Shown: positions 1 to 11,566 of the stretch, piece by piece
Layout: every line of letters starts with the position of its first letter
Numbering within the stretch: the first letter of the stretch is position 1
Assembly: GCF_000264995.1 (NCBI RefSeq)
Contig: NW_006767435.1
Location: 2,165,756 to 2,229,755 of the forward strand
From: Punctularia strigosozonata HHB-11173 SS5
Taxonomy: Eukaryota; Basidiomycota; Agaricomycetes; Corticiales; Punctulariaceae
Reading direction: 5' to 3'
Length of the DNA stretch: 64,000 nt
Notes under the pieces: generated by a model
What the model was told of the DNA's origin: nothing
What the model saw: the letters and a program-made list of their open reading frames with translations, nothing else
Database searches by the model: none
Position numbers and translations under genes: made by a program

Positions 1-377
1 ATGTATGTGTCGACGCCTTCGACGCGAGAGCGTGGCTTCGTTGACGAGGAGTTCTGGGAGCGATATTCAACGAGATCGTCAAAGACGGGATGCTGCGGTG
101 ATCCCTTATTGGAGGCTGCGGGCGTGTAGGTGATGGTCACGTCTTTCTTGTTCTGAGTCAACTTCTCTTAGCCCGAGGGTGAATTGTAGCCGAGGATTAA
201 ACTTTCAACTGACCTTCCACAACGGTAGCGTTGAATGTGTCACATACCTACGAGTTTCGTCTCAATTCGTTAAAGTCTCAGGAGACGGTGATAAACTCGC
301 CATGTGCCCATGAAATCGTCGACGCTGAAGTCGGTGGGAAAATCGTCGGCATCGGGAGGATGAACAGTCACAGGCAT
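1..377 (-). CDS. Lipocalin-like fungal protein, 5' part (cut by window start)
   Basis: The role is unknown. I recognise the family only as a lipocalin- or calycin-like protein common in basidiomycetes (memory-based, no search). The start ATG is at 377-375 and the protein begins MPVTVHPPDADDF. Exon 1 is 301-377, exon 2 is 214-247 and exon 3 runs from 152 past the left edge. Joined, they read GTWYVTHSTLPLWKNKKDV, then TITYTP, FDDLVEY and VEGVDT, the hallmarks I associate with this family (GTW..THSTLPMW..K.DVTITYTP). The first intron (248-300) only keeps frame if its donor is GC (GCGAGT) rather than GT. The second (153-213) is GT-AG. About 85 residues are visible and the rest lies outside the window. 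Identity is moderately sure; function is not claimed. Confidence 0.6.
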
Positions 378-1462
378 GTTCGTGCAGCGTATGCGAGATG
401 ATGGACGCCGACTATTGCTGAACGATGCAGATGGCGCGCTGGGAAAGAGCGCCTGCAAGAGAGCTGACGTCGTGGGTGTACATGGTCGCGTGATGCACGT
501 GGGGATGTCGAAGCTGGTTGAAGGCGGGCTGAGGACGTATCCGGCTGTGGTAGATCATTGGATCATGGTCGGCCTCTCCGATTTGTCGCGTTCGATCATC
601 TATGACGATCATGACGACTCCGATAGAGTTCCGTCTCGACCATGATGGATGGATATCGTCCATGAATAACATGAGATGGGACGAACGGTACTCCTTGCGG
701 CTGCATGCTTTCGGACCGGCTTCATGAAAACCTAAGATAGGTAGATCTCATCGTGTAGCTTGAAGGGAAAGAGCGCTCAATGTGCGCTGCAGATGGGGTT
801 ATGCTTGAACAATAATGTACTGATGAGCATCGCCACAGATGTCTGAGTCGACGTCTTCCATGTTCTCAAATGCAGCAGCGTACTTACACCGCAAGTACGA
901 GAGCAATATACGGCTGCAGGAAGACGCCTTAGACGCCGATGCTGCATCGCGAAACAGCCTTTACGGTGCTAGGAAGGCGCAATCCCAGGACCTGTCCGGC
1001 AAATTGCAGTGATTGAATGTCAAACGCCTGGTGGAGCATGGAGAGTGCATGGCAGGAACAAAAGAGGGTGCGTAACACGATTCCGCTGTTCCGCTCGGGT
1101 CGCTCTGTTCAATGGACGTCATTGTCGATGCATCAGACGCATCTGCCAAAAGCGAAACGCGGGTGGACGCGAAGGGGTGCGAGCGGTAGCGCCCGACCGA
1201 GATTGCGTTTGGGGCAGATAATCAAGCGACATCTGCGATGGTAAGCGATATCAGTGGTAGCGCAGCGGCCGACGCTCGCGAACCGGGAATATATCGTGAG
1301 CTATGGGCTGCGCTAGTTCACCTATGTAAGATGCGGAGGCCCATCATGGGGATCGCGAGCGCAGGAGGCGTCCCCAATTGCTGTGACGGCGTTGATCATG
1401 CAGGTTGCTCAATTCATCGCCATCTTCCGCGGGGCAAAGCATCAGCCCCGCTGCGGCGTGTC

Positions 1463-1534
1463 GGCACGAGTGGTATCAAGCACGGAACGGCGGGCCCTGG
1501 CACGAGTGATGTCAAGCACGGAACGGCGGGCCCT
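1463..1534. repeat. Two tandem copies of a 36-bp unit
   Basis: Positions 1463-1498 and 1499-1534 are head-to-tail copies of a 36-bp unit beginning GGCACGAGTG and ending GGCGGGCCCT. They differ only at a few bases in the middle (GTA against ATG after GAGTG). The length is a multiple of three and the frame is open across both copies, but no gene is supported here. Confidence 0.85.
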
Positions 1535-1711
1535 GCTCGGGTCCTGGCAAAGGCCAGGCGCAGCTGCGAGGCAAAAGGCGCAACGGAGAGTCGAGATACA
1601 ATACGCAGACGGCGGGCCGGGCTGTGGGTTGAGCGCTTTGTGACTCCGAATCACAATAAGCGGAGTGTGAATGGGCTGTAAACCACCCTAATCAGGGTGA
1701 CTTGCGAGTGA

Positions 1712-1716
1712 CCAAT
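1712..1716 (+). promoter_or_regulatory. CCAAT box upstream of CDC24
   Basis: A CCAAT motif (context GACCAATCACG) lies about 110 bp before the CDC24 start codon. This is a common place for a Hap-complex (CBF/NF-Y) site in fungal promoters. The motif is seen; its use is inferred. Confidence 0.35.
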
Positions 1717-1825
1717 CACGCGGCTGTATCAGGTTCTGGACTGCTCCCACCTTGTCTTCGCCCTACCTCGCTTGCCGACACGACCCTCGCGCTCACATCC
1801 TCCTTTCCTCCCCCACCGACGCCCA

Positions 1826-4800
1826 ATGACTACGGTGGCAGGACGCAAAAAGTCCATCGTCTCCAGCGGCGGCGTCATCCTTGACATGGCCCCGCCCGTT
1901 GCCAACAACAACGTCCTCAATAAGGCCGCATCCGCCTCCCTCTACCAGCGATGCGCCGCCCTCAGAGCTGCGCTCCTCCGCGTCCGCGACTTCCCTCCCT
2001 ACTTCGCTATCGGCGCTCAGCCCGAATCTTCTCGCAAATCCACCGACCCGGTCACCCAGCTATGGGATTGCTTCGCGACCGGCATCCCCCTCTGTTACCT
2101 CTTCAACCTCCTCCCACACATCGAGAAACGAATCGAGTGCGATACCGACATTGCCAAATTCGATAACGCTGAGCGTACGAAGAAGCATGCGGTCGCCAAG
2201 TTTATCATCGCGACTCAGAAGATGTCCCCTGTCGGCCTTACGGTCACGGACTTCGTCGACCGCAACTCGACGGACGGCTTTGTCAAGGTACGCGATACCC
2301 GGCGTTTTCACCTCCCCGTGTGCTGAGCTATCCCCAGGTCATCGAAGTTGCTGAGATGATAGTCGAGCGATTGCCTTCCTCCGTCTATGTAGAATCACCC
2401 CCCTCACCCCCGCCCTCCATGTCGACCTACGAATCCACGGAATCACTCGCTTCCTCAGACGGCACTCCGGTCATGCCACCGGCATCGACACCGCAAGAGG
2501 CTGCTAGGAACAACATCCTCATGGAGATGCTCGTCACTGAGCGCAAGTATGTGCAGGACCTGGAAGTCATGCAGGTGAGTTGCTGTGCCATGTATGCATT
2601 GCATCAGTCGTTCTGGAGCTCGGACACAGAAATACGCCGAAGCGCTCGCCCAAAGCAGCACGCTGGACAAAGATACCATACATCTCTTGTTCCCGAACTT
2701 GAACAAGCTGCTCAACTTCCAGCGCCGATTTCTCATCCGCTTCGAGGGAACCGCCGACATGCCGTGGAAAGAGCAACATTGGGGGCAGCACTTCCTTGAA
2801 TGCGTGAGTCTTCCGCTCTACTTCCGAACTTGCCCTTCAACCTACTAAACTGGGATCTCACGTTTTTTCCCTCGATGCGGAACAATAGGAGGAAGAGTTC
2901 GCTGTCTACGAGCCGTACTGCGCCAACTACAACAACGCATCGGATCTTATGGTCTTAATGGAGTCGGTCCTCAGCGTGAGTGCTTTTTGCCGCTCATCTC
3001 CGGCGCTGTCAGCATGCGGAGATGGTGGTGTTCGAATCCGATGTGACGTGTGACTGTGACTAACATGTCACAATAGTCCCAGAACCATCTGATCAACGCA
3101 AGGTCGGAACTGCCGGCCTTCTTGATCAAACCCGTGCAACGAATTTGCAAATACCCCCTGCTCCTTGATGTGAGTTGCCAACGCGTATTTCCATGTGTGC
3201 TTCATGCTGATTGCCCTGTAGTCACTTATCAAGGCAGCCGGCGATTATCCACTGCTTGACGAGCTGAAGGAGGGATTGGCAGCCGCTAAGCGGATCACCG
3301 ACAAGATCAATGAGGCGCAGCGCCGTGCTGAGAATGTGCAGACTGTGAAGAATCTCGAGGGTCGTGTCGCAGACTGGAAGGGTCACAATTTGTCCAATTT
3401 CGGGGAGCTCCTCCTTGAGGACATCTTCATGGTCAACAAGTCGGACGTGGACCGGGAATATCACGTCTTTCTGTTCGAGAAGATCATCCTCTGCTGCAAG
3501 GAGCTCGCTCCCCCTACGCCCAACCTAAAGAAGGTTGGAAAGAGCAACTCCATCCTCAAGAAGCAGCTCGCGCCCCCACCACTTCAGCTGCCTGGAGGCG
3601 TCGGTGCGACGAAGAAGAAGGACACGCCTCTTCTGCTCAAGGGTCGGATCTTCATCAACAATGTCACCCAGGCGGTGCCGAACACAAAGAACGGTGCGTT
3701 GTATGACGAGGTGTAAATACGCGTGATGCTGATATTCGGCTGCTTCAGGTTATTCCCTTGCCGTCTGGTGGTCTGGCGAAGACGACGTTGAATTTTTCAC
3801 GCTTCGTTGCAGGACGGAGGAGCAGCTGAAGCAATGGGAAGCTGCGATCAACCGCTTGATCGGCGACGTTGCGAAAAGACGTGCCACGACCGAGCGCCAA
3901 AGCTTCGCGCGCGGCTCTGCCAATGCTACCCCGAACAGCACCAACCCTTCGCCGTATCCCCGCAACCCTTTCGACCGATCGACATCGGGATATGGATCAT
4001 TCAACGGCGCACGGGTTGCTTCGTCATACCAGGACGAATACACAATCAGCCCAGCGAATGGGGCCGGGCCGCAGGGCTACCCCCAAAACGCCTTTGAAAT
4101 GGAGCACGACGACGAATTTGAAGACTACCCACCGGCGACGTCAGGTCGCGGCACTCCTGTAGCAAACAGGCGCGGAGCTCGAACGCCCGGACCCTTCGAC
4201 GAAGACGGCAGCTCATTCAGAACGAGCAATTACGGTGCCAGGGGCTATCCTGCACACCCGCCCGTGAATGGCCTTCCGGCGGCACCAGCGCTGCAAAGAC
4301 CAATCATGTCGCGCCTTTCTTCTACTGCGAGCGGTGCCAGTGGTGCTAGCTACAGCTCGGAAGTGAGCTTCGGGACCATGCCTGCACGGCCACCGACGCT
4401 TCGCAGTCAGTTTAGCTCGAACCGACTGCGCAGCGCATACGATCGCTCGGATCCACGCTCGAGTGCGACGCCGGTGCCGATGACACCAGGTCTACCGAAT
4501 GGCCCGGCTCGCTCACGGAGTGCCAGCCAACCGAGCGCATACATTCCGAAGCAGCAACCGCCGCCGCTACCGACTGCCGCGGGGCCATGGGCGGCTCGCG
4601 AGGGGACGTCGATCGAGCGCAAGCGGGGAAGTGGATCGAGCCAGTCGACCGGCGACAGCTCAGATTACTCGCCTCACAGCTCATCGCCGATCACCCCGTA
4701 CGGATCCAGCGATTCCTCGCTTGGTGGTTCTGTGCGTGGCTCCAACTCATCGGACAAGCCGGGTTCTCTCGCAACAGCAGCGGTGCCTGTGAAGGTGAAG

Positions 4801-5040
4801 GTGCACTTCCACGAGGACATCTTCGTTATTCAGGTGCCGAGGTCGACGGAGTACAATGAGCTCGTCGAGAAGGTCGGCAAGAAGATTCGCTTGTGCGGAC
4901 CCCGCCGCGATGACGGGCCGCTCCGGGTGAAGTATCGCGACGAGGACGGTGACATGGTATCACTGGGTTCGACCGAGGACGTTCAAATGGCGTTCGAAGC
5001 TTTCCGACCAGGAGGCCAAGTCACCCTCTACGTCCAATAG
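1826..5040 (+). CDS. CDC24: Cdc24-type guanine nucleotide exchange factor for Cdc42
   Basis: The protein loads GTP onto the Rho GTPase Cdc42 and so directs polarised growth at the hyphal tip and bud site. The start ATG at 1826 opens MTTVAGRKKS. Six short GT-AG introns are read at about 2288-2337, 2575-2629, 2804-2888, 2976-3076, 3170-3221 and 3694-3748. In order the protein shows a Cdc24-type calponin-homology region (QLWDCFATGIPLCYLFNLLP), a Dbl-homology domain (NILMEMLVTERKYVQDLEVM, later LIKPVQRICKYPLLLD), a pleckstrin-homology domain (REYHVFLFEKIILCCKEL), a long Ser/Pro-rich linker, and a C-terminal PB1 domain with an OPCA-like motif (VKYRDEDGDMVSLGSTED). The PB1 domain normally binds Bem1/Scd2. 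The order CH-DH-PH-PB1 is the full Cdc24/Scd1 architecture and the gene looks intact. Confidence 0.95.
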
Positions 5041-5513
5041 ACGATTCTCGCCTTGCATCTGATCCACCTTGCTGCATCTCCTCCACTTCCTTCCATCCCA
5101 CGTCTCCGCTGCCCGTAGCATTGCATCGTACGCCCGCCCACCACATTATCCAGGAACCCCACCCCAGCCGCACATTCTCTTTGGTTATGTATTATCTCTA
5201 TCATTCTGACGGATCCGGCTTCGGCATTTCGAGTTGGACTGATGGATTAATTTCACTGGTCGTTCTTTACGATATCTCCCCCGCCTTGGTGTCTACATTC
5301 ACTCCTTCGCTCTCTCTCTCCTCCCTTAGCTCTCTCAGGATTGTTCACATTCGTCATAAACGTCGGGGACGGAGGCTGTCGAGCATGTAACTTTATTGCC
5401 TAGAGTTTTGCATCGATTGCTTCCGTACGATCTGTATAATCTCCAACTCGGAATGCACAGAGATGGCATGTACATAGTAGTAGTAAAGCTGGAAAGCCGT
5501 CCTGTTCTCCAAG
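5041..5513. other. Intergenic region between convergent CDC24 and polygalacturonase genes
   Basis: This stretch holds the 3' ends of two convergent genes. It is T/C-rich with CTCTCT runs near 5310, consistent with untranslated tails and terminators. No reading frame of note was seen. Confidence 0.5.
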
Positions 5514-8004
5514 CTACTGCGTGAACCCTGTAATCTTGGCGCTGGCCGTGGTTAACGGGCCGGCGGCGCCTCCGGTAACCTGCGATCTGCTTGTTAGTCC
5601 AATCAAAGTAACGGGTTGAAATGTTTTGTTAACCTCGAGCGAGCTCCAGTCCCATGCACCTGCACAAGGCCGTCAAACACCTTGTTCGCATGCTCTCTAT
5701 ACGGACTCGCAGGCACCTACCAGTGCAAGCGCCTGCACCGCAATTCACTAGGTCGCGGGTTAGTCGGAGCAGTCTCCTATCAACGCGCAAGCGAAGCATA
5801 CCGGCGACGCGGTCCGCTGAAAATGCAATAAGCTTCAGCGCCAAAAGATGCGGTGAAAAGTGTTGTCTACTGACCTCCGCTGTTGACGCTCAATTGCGTG
5901 GTCTTGACCATCAATGCTCAACGAGATGATGGCAAATATAGACTGCTCTCTACTCACCGCCCCGGTGAAGCTCACATCCTGGACCGACATTACCGGAGGA
6001 TCGTGTGTAGACAGCAAATGACTTACCGAAAGGATGACCCCAGATCCGGGCGTCTTGAGGGTATCGGGATAGCTCTGGCAATGACCTCAACACACGGATA
6101 CCAGCAGAAACCACAGCATGGCTAACTTGGTCGATCAAGACCCCGAACTTGATAGCATCCATTTGTCAGCGGTTACTACGAGGAAATAGGAGCAGGATTT
6201 ACCAAACGCAATCCTGTGCCAGTATTGCCTCTGCGACTGCGATAAGATGATGTCGAGGGTTTATATTGGCAAGGTTTCGTACGAGTACGTGATATTGGTC
6301 ACGGTTGAGCCAGTAGCAGTAGCATCCATCTTGATGCGCAGGGCTTGATCGTTATTCACGACCGTGTTTCCCGAGATGACTATTGCACCGCGTTAGTGCA
6401 TGAACTAAGTCAGCATATATACAGACCGATTCCAGAGACTGTCACGTCCGAGCTGATCGAGCCTATTCCGCATTAGCTAATATTGCAGTGTACGACACAG
6501 TATACAGTGCAGCCTTACCGACAGATATACCGTGACCGCCCTTGGAATAGCGTCACGATTACGGGTTTTGTTAGAGTTCTAGCGAGGAGCATACCGTGCA
6601 CATCTATACCAAGTAATGCATTCCGCAACCGCAAACACCCTTTGAAAGAGAGCAAATCTCACGTTATTCTTGAAAACTAGGGCGACACAGCTGGGTTAAA
6701 AAAACTGGCCGCTGAATTCTGATAACACTGCTTACCGATGTTGGAACCCTTGTTGATGGCGAGGCAGTCGTCCTGACGGCATTGTATCAAGATCGGGTGC
6801 TGGAATTCGAGATTGTGACGTATGCACACCTGGTTATGAACAACACTATTCTGAATGGTCAGGTCGGTGGTCGAAGCATCAAATCCATCCGTGTTGTGAC
6901 CTTGCAAGAGAACATTAGCCGTCATACGTGCTGCGAACTTGAATAGAATGCATGAGATACCGGCGGGGAGACCGTTACTTTGCGCGTTGGGTAGATCTCC
7001 TTGGGAGTTGTCGATGTTCATGCCATCGATGCTTCAGAATTGAACCCATCAGCTTATGTACGGTCAAGTCGGCATACACGCTTACACCAAAGGACCGGGA
7101 TTCGAGACAGAGAATGTTTGTGCCGGTGAATTGACGACGTTGACATTCTACAATGCGTATTGAGAAACCCAGATTACACATGTTATTGGATGTATTGACG
7201 GCAAACGATCCGGAAATCTTGATCCTGTGCATGGATTAGTGTTTCATTGTTGATGAAAGTAATTGATGCGTTACTTCATCATGGGTCGCGGTTTCTCCGT
7301 ACCACCGTTGGATCCAAGGCCATCCTGAAGAGTGATGAGGAACAGATACGTCATCATATGAAGGACTCGATTACCCAGTAAAACGGCCCGCCTCCATCGA
7401 AGGTGTGTCCTACAGCATTTCCGTTGTAGGGAAGAGACAATGTCAAGTGCCTGCTCACCGTTGCCGTTGACTTGGGGGCGAAAAGGTTTAGCAAACAATG
7501 CGAATCACAGGGTCGTCCAGTCTCACATGTGATATCCGTTCCACTACAGAGAATGAACATCAGGCAAGTCTTTGCAACGATACTCGTCAAAGACGAACCT
7601 GATGGTGAACAGCGGTCCTGCCCAGCTCTTGTTGCCAAATAATATATCACCGTCTGCATTCCGAGTGAGATGATTGTTCGAGCGCTAGTCGGTCTACTCA
7701 CTGAGGTTCACTGTCGAACCGCTTGCCAAGGAAAGTGTGAATCCTTCACCAGCCGGGACGGTAAACCTGCGCGAACGTTAGACTATTAGTCCTCCACATG
7801 AAAGTGGTCTTACCCATTGATGTTGACCGTCTGATAAGTGCCGCGGTCAGTGGGTGACCTTCGGGGGAACGTACAGAACCAACGTACAGTACACTTCACA
7901 GCAGCACCAACATCGTCCAAGGATGAGACGGTTCCGACACATGGCGTAGTCGCTGCAGCCGCCAGGCCAATGAAAACTAGGGTCGACATCGCCCTGGAAA
8001 ACAT
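5514..8004 (-). CDS. Endopolygalacturonase, glycoside hydrolase family 28
   Basis: This is a secreted enzyme that hydrolyses alpha-1,4-galacturonan in pectin. The start at 8004 gives a signal peptide (MFSRAMSTLVFIGLAAAATT) followed by the mature N-terminus CVGTVSSLDDVGAAVKCTTV. The gene is cut by more than a dozen introns into very small exons. Joined, they carry every GH28 catalytic block: NTDGFD (from 6830-6900), QDDCLAINKG (6736-6772), GGHGISVGS (6519-6540 onward) and ALRIK (about 6340). The two Asp of QDD, the Asp of NTD, the His of GHG and the RIK basic pair are all present. One exon is only 9 nt (6595-6603, MCT), flanked by exons of 14 nt (6663-6676) and 22 nt (6519-6540). The last exon reads VTGGAAGPLTTASAKITGFTQ and stops at 5514-5516. 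Outer exon joins are less certain than the core. Confidence 0.92.
6595..6603 (-). other. 9-nt micro-exon of the polygalacturonase gene
   Basis: On the minus strand the sequence GGTATAG, ATGTGCACG, GTATGC gives an acceptor, nine coding bases and a donor. The neighbouring exon 6663-6676 ends in KNN and the next, 6519-6540, begins GGHGIS. GH28 enzymes have a C-[ST]-G-G-H-G-I-S block here, and only inclusion of MCT (Cys plus Thr) restores it in frame. The flanking introns are 59 nt (6604-6662) and 54 nt (6541-6594). Confidence 0.85.
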
Positions 8005-9978
8005 GATGAACCTAAAGACTGAGTGCGTCACGGTGACTAGGGTTTCATATCGCTTTATATCGCGCACCGAACGTGATACATGATCGTCGGGCCGTTCGCT
8101 CGTATGACGCGCCTGAGCAGCCCGGCACAAGGCCGCCTGAGAGCGCACACGTTCATGATGAAACGGCAAGGACTTCTTGGAATCATGAGAACTTTGAGTT
8201 CATTAGGCACAAGAACGCGGGCTTCCGACAGCGTTCAATCAAGTTGGTTGCTCTGCCACGTTCCGTGTATCTAGTGTTGACGAAGTCTCGGAACTTGGCA
8301 GTACGACAAGACTTGATACCACTGCACGACTGGAACACCGTGTACATTGGCCTCGGAACGCCATACACATATAACAGCGCCGACTCCACATGAGAAAGTA
8401 AAACCAACGGCCAGCTTCAGGCATGTCGCTCTCCGTCCGCAGCAGCGTCGTATGATCGCGAGCATGGGAGACTCCATACTGTCAATGGTATAGAGCACTC
8501 GTCGCGCCTGAGACGTTGCCAGGTTGAGGCTCCCTCGACATGAGTCTACGCAGCCCGGAAGAGAGCGGAGCAGTCCGCATGGGCCGCTGAGTAGCAAAGA
8601 ATGGGTACTCGTCGCCTGGCATAGCGGCGCTGCATAACACCCGCGCTAAATATGGCAAACGAAACTGGACCCGGCCATGAGAAGCGCATACTTGATGCCA
8701 CGTAGACAGAACTACATGCATGGCGGAATCAAATCACTTCAAATCTTACGTCCAGAGTACGCCAGCTCATACTTCCGCGGCTAGGATGCCCAGCTGCGTC
8801 TTCGACATCCGAGTGTAAAGGGTCCGATTGTCGCTGCCTAGACCGGTCCGAGCGTAGTTCCTTGAGTCCCGCTTGATCTAGCCGTCGTGTCGAATACCTG
8901 AGATCAAGTTGAAGATGGCATGTCTAACAGTGCCTCGGGGTTGATCGTATCCCAAGCTGCAGCGCAAGTTACATGCAACGACCTTGAAGCCGGAAGAGGA
9001 GTGACCGGCGAAGTCCGAGTCATCCCCACTCCAAGCACTTGGCATCCGTCATCGGCTCGGTCAGGACCACTGGCGACAATGCAGGCTCTAGCTTTCCTGA
9101 CCGCGCCTTGTTCTCTTTCGTCTTTGACTTGGTCTTGACACACGCGCTCATGCCCTTCACCTGTGAGTGCTGACAACCCCGGATTCAGCATGGAACTGAA
9201 CGTTCACGCAATCCTCTTGCACGGTGTTCTTGTCGCAGACCACAAGTGGGTAACAACTTCGCTCAAACTCGATTGGAACTGACCCTAGTATTCAGGACTG
9301 TCACGGTCATTCCCGGCTTCCTCTACATGCATATCAACGGCAAGCATGTTAGGTTTTCCGCTAGGCTGGGCAAGCACTTCAACTGGAACTCTTGACCGCT
9401 TCTGAGGTGCGTTCACTACGAATGATTGGTTTGTTCTGACTCGCTCATAGACTTGAAAAGGAGGATTGAGCGCACACGCGCGATTGGGCGAAGGATTCCA
9501 AAGACGTGAAGATTGTGAGTCGGTTGATCCAGCCCTGCTATCTTCGACTTAATGATACCTCGCCTTCAGATACTTACATGCAGGCGAATGTGGTACCACG
9601 AATCGGCATTGTATACCCCAAGAACCAAATTCATGCGTAATTACTCATGAATGATATCGCAAGGTGGTATAGATATCCGTGTTTAAGCATCTGCCTTCGT
9701 ACTCTGAGCCTGTCTGAGGAGACTAGGATGTCGTCTACTCTTTTGGAATCTTCGCATCGTTCAAGCTTTCGACCTCAACTTTGTTGAGCGGGGCTCGAGC
9801 TTACATCTGCACAGCCACTTGGGCATTGCTATGGATCGGAGATTTCAAGTTTTCCGATTGCGAAGCACAGCATCATCTTTGGCTCATTGGCCTCCTTTGG
9901 TGCCACCTTTCTCTCGTTGCTTTCTTCCTTACATATCATCCTTCATTTGGCTCTTACTTTCCCCGCCCGTATACCAGG
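8005..9978. other. Two-kilobase region without a recognised gene
   Basis: The region lies between the divergent polygalacturonase and MRI1 genes. Both strands carry only short frames. Around 9190-9400 (+) there are coding-like pieces (MELNVHAILLHGVLVADHK, then after a possible intron TVTVIPGFLYMHINGKHVRF) with plausible splice signals, but I cannot place them in a family. The frames at 8480-8720 (-) look like chance. The last 200 bases before 9979 are pyrimidine-rich, as expected of the MRI1 5' UTR. Confidence 0.4.
8054..8059 (-). promoter_or_regulatory. TATA box of the polygalacturonase gene
   Basis: TATAAA reads on the minus strand about 50 bp before the start codon at 8004, within ATATAAAGC. 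The spacing suits a regulated secreted-enzyme gene with a short 5' UTR. Inferred from position and motif only. Confidence 0.5.
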
Positions 9979-11566
9979 ATGTCTTCAAATGGGCCTATGA
10001 CCTCGATCCGCAAGTCTGCGTCAGGAACAGGAGTGGAAAGGATCGAAATCATCAATCAGCTCCTGCTGCCGCATACGGAGGAATGGATCGAGATTGACAC
10101 GGTGGAGAAGGCATGGGATGCGATTCGCAGTATGAAGGTGAGCTGGATCGCATTCCCTTGTGCATCTTTCGATGCTGAATTGCATGACTGCAGATCCGTG
10201 GCGCCCCGGCCATCGCATCTTTAGCGGCGCTTTCTGTTTCTCACCATGTTGCTCGGGCTCTGGGTACGCAAAATCTTCTTGATGCTACCAACTACGTCCG
10301 AATTAACGTAGGAATGCGTCAGAGAGCGGGGCAGAATGGTTATCCTCACCCGCAGCTGTTCGTGATCAGGTTCAACCTCTCCTCGATTACCTTTGGACCG
10401 CACGGCCCACGGCCGTCAATCTTGGTGCGGCGACGTCAAGACTTTCCGCAGTGCTCAACCATGGTGTCGAGAAGTCCGGCGGACATGGCGGAGAGCAGGA
10501 AGCACGAGAGCTTGCCCAAGAGGTCATTCGAGAGGGCATAGCGATCGATGAAGAGGACGTTGGCAGGAATCGTGAGATGGGCAAGGTAAGTTAACGTGAT
10601 TTTCTACCTATACCAGTAGAAATTGATCGTCCCAATAGCATGGCGCGACGTGGTTGATTGAACAAGTCGAATCGGCGGGGAGCAGTGGCGAAGGACTGAA
10701 TGTTATGACCGTTTGCAATACGGGCAGCTTGGCCACAAGCGTCAGCCCTTGTACACGCTCTATTCTTTCGGGATCATGACCATTTCATAGGGTTATGGCA
10801 CCGCTCTGGGTCTCATCACTCGACTCTATGAAACGGGGAAATTAAACAGGGCGTATTTCACGCAAAGCACGCCGTATCATCAAGGTTCAAGGTGATTGCT
10901 CATGATACCCCATCCTTCAGCATATTGATCTGGAAGTAATAGATTAACAGCGCTTGAACTCAAAACACTCGGTATTCCATCAACGATGGTCTGCGACTCC
11001 ATGGTCGGATCCCTGTTCCAGCACCATCGCATCGACGGCATTGGTTCGTCGAATTTTACCACTTCGAGCATACACGTTATTGACCGGGGTGGCTACTCTT
11101 GTATATAGCTGTCGGCGCAGATCGTATAGCAGCTAATGGAGACACTGCGAACAAAATCGGCACGTACAACGCCGCTGTCCTTGCCAAGCGTCATGGCATT
11201 CCCTTCATCGTGGTCGCGCCGGTGTCGACCGTCGATCTGGCAACGTCGGACGGAAGCAAGATACCGATAGAGCAGCGGCCCCCGATCGAAGCGTGCGTTG
11301 TGCGTGGAGCGGTGTTTGACAGCAAAACGGGCAAGAAGGTCGGGGAGGAGCAAGCCAGCGTGATGATCACGCCAGAGTTGCCTCCAGATGGTAAGTGTTG
11401 ACGTTGCCTTCTGGAAGGTGGGCTGTGACGAATGCTTCTGCTAGGCGTATACAACCCTTCATTCGACGTGACACCCGCGGAGTTGATCACCGCGATCGTC
11501 ACCGAAAAGGGAGTGGCAACTCGTGCAGAGGGAGCAACGAGCTTCGATCTTTCCAGCATAGTATGA
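9979..11566 (+). CDS. MRI1: Methylthioribose-1-phosphate isomerase
   Basis: The enzyme isomerises 5-methylthioribose-1-phosphate to the ribulose form in the methionine salvage pathway. The start ATG at 9979 opens [20 protein letters not shown]. Introns at about 10138-10193 and 10264-10334, plus five more, join to give [36 protein letters not shown], the catalytic-Cys block [42 protein letters not shown] and [20 protein letters not shown]. The Cys of TVCNTG and the Asp of CDS are the expected active-site residues. The end ([10 protein letters not shown]) stops at 11564-11566. The family belongs to the eIF2B-alpha fold, but the TVCNTGS Cys marks MRI1 rather than an initiation factor subunit. 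It is convergent with MTQ1 downstream. Confidence 0.95.

Larger units (their letters stand above)
378..1825. other. Intergenic region, no gene recognised
   Basis: This 1.4 kb lies between the divergent lipocalin-like gene and CDC24. Open frames are short and show no conserved motif or splice pattern I can defend. It holds a 36-bp tandem duplication near 1463-1534, a short hairpin near 1684-1699 and a CCAAT motif near 1712. The last 100 bases before CDC24 are pyrimidine-rich, as expected of a fungal promoter or 5' UTR. Confidence 0.5.

Noticed and set aside
1-129. A + strand frame (MYVSTPSTRERGFVDEEFWE) at the left edge that could be a gene end
   Set aside because: The minus strand over the same bases gives conserved exons with proper splice sites (KNKKDVTITYTP, FDDLVEY), so the + frame is antisense chance.
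1238-1681. 147-codon + frame containing the 36-bp repeat
   Set aside because: No conserved features. The frame is open mainly because of the G+C-rich repeat.
3025-3045. TTCGAATCC sequence in a CDC24 intron, like a tRNA T loop
   Set aside because: No T stem, acceptor stem or D arm around it.
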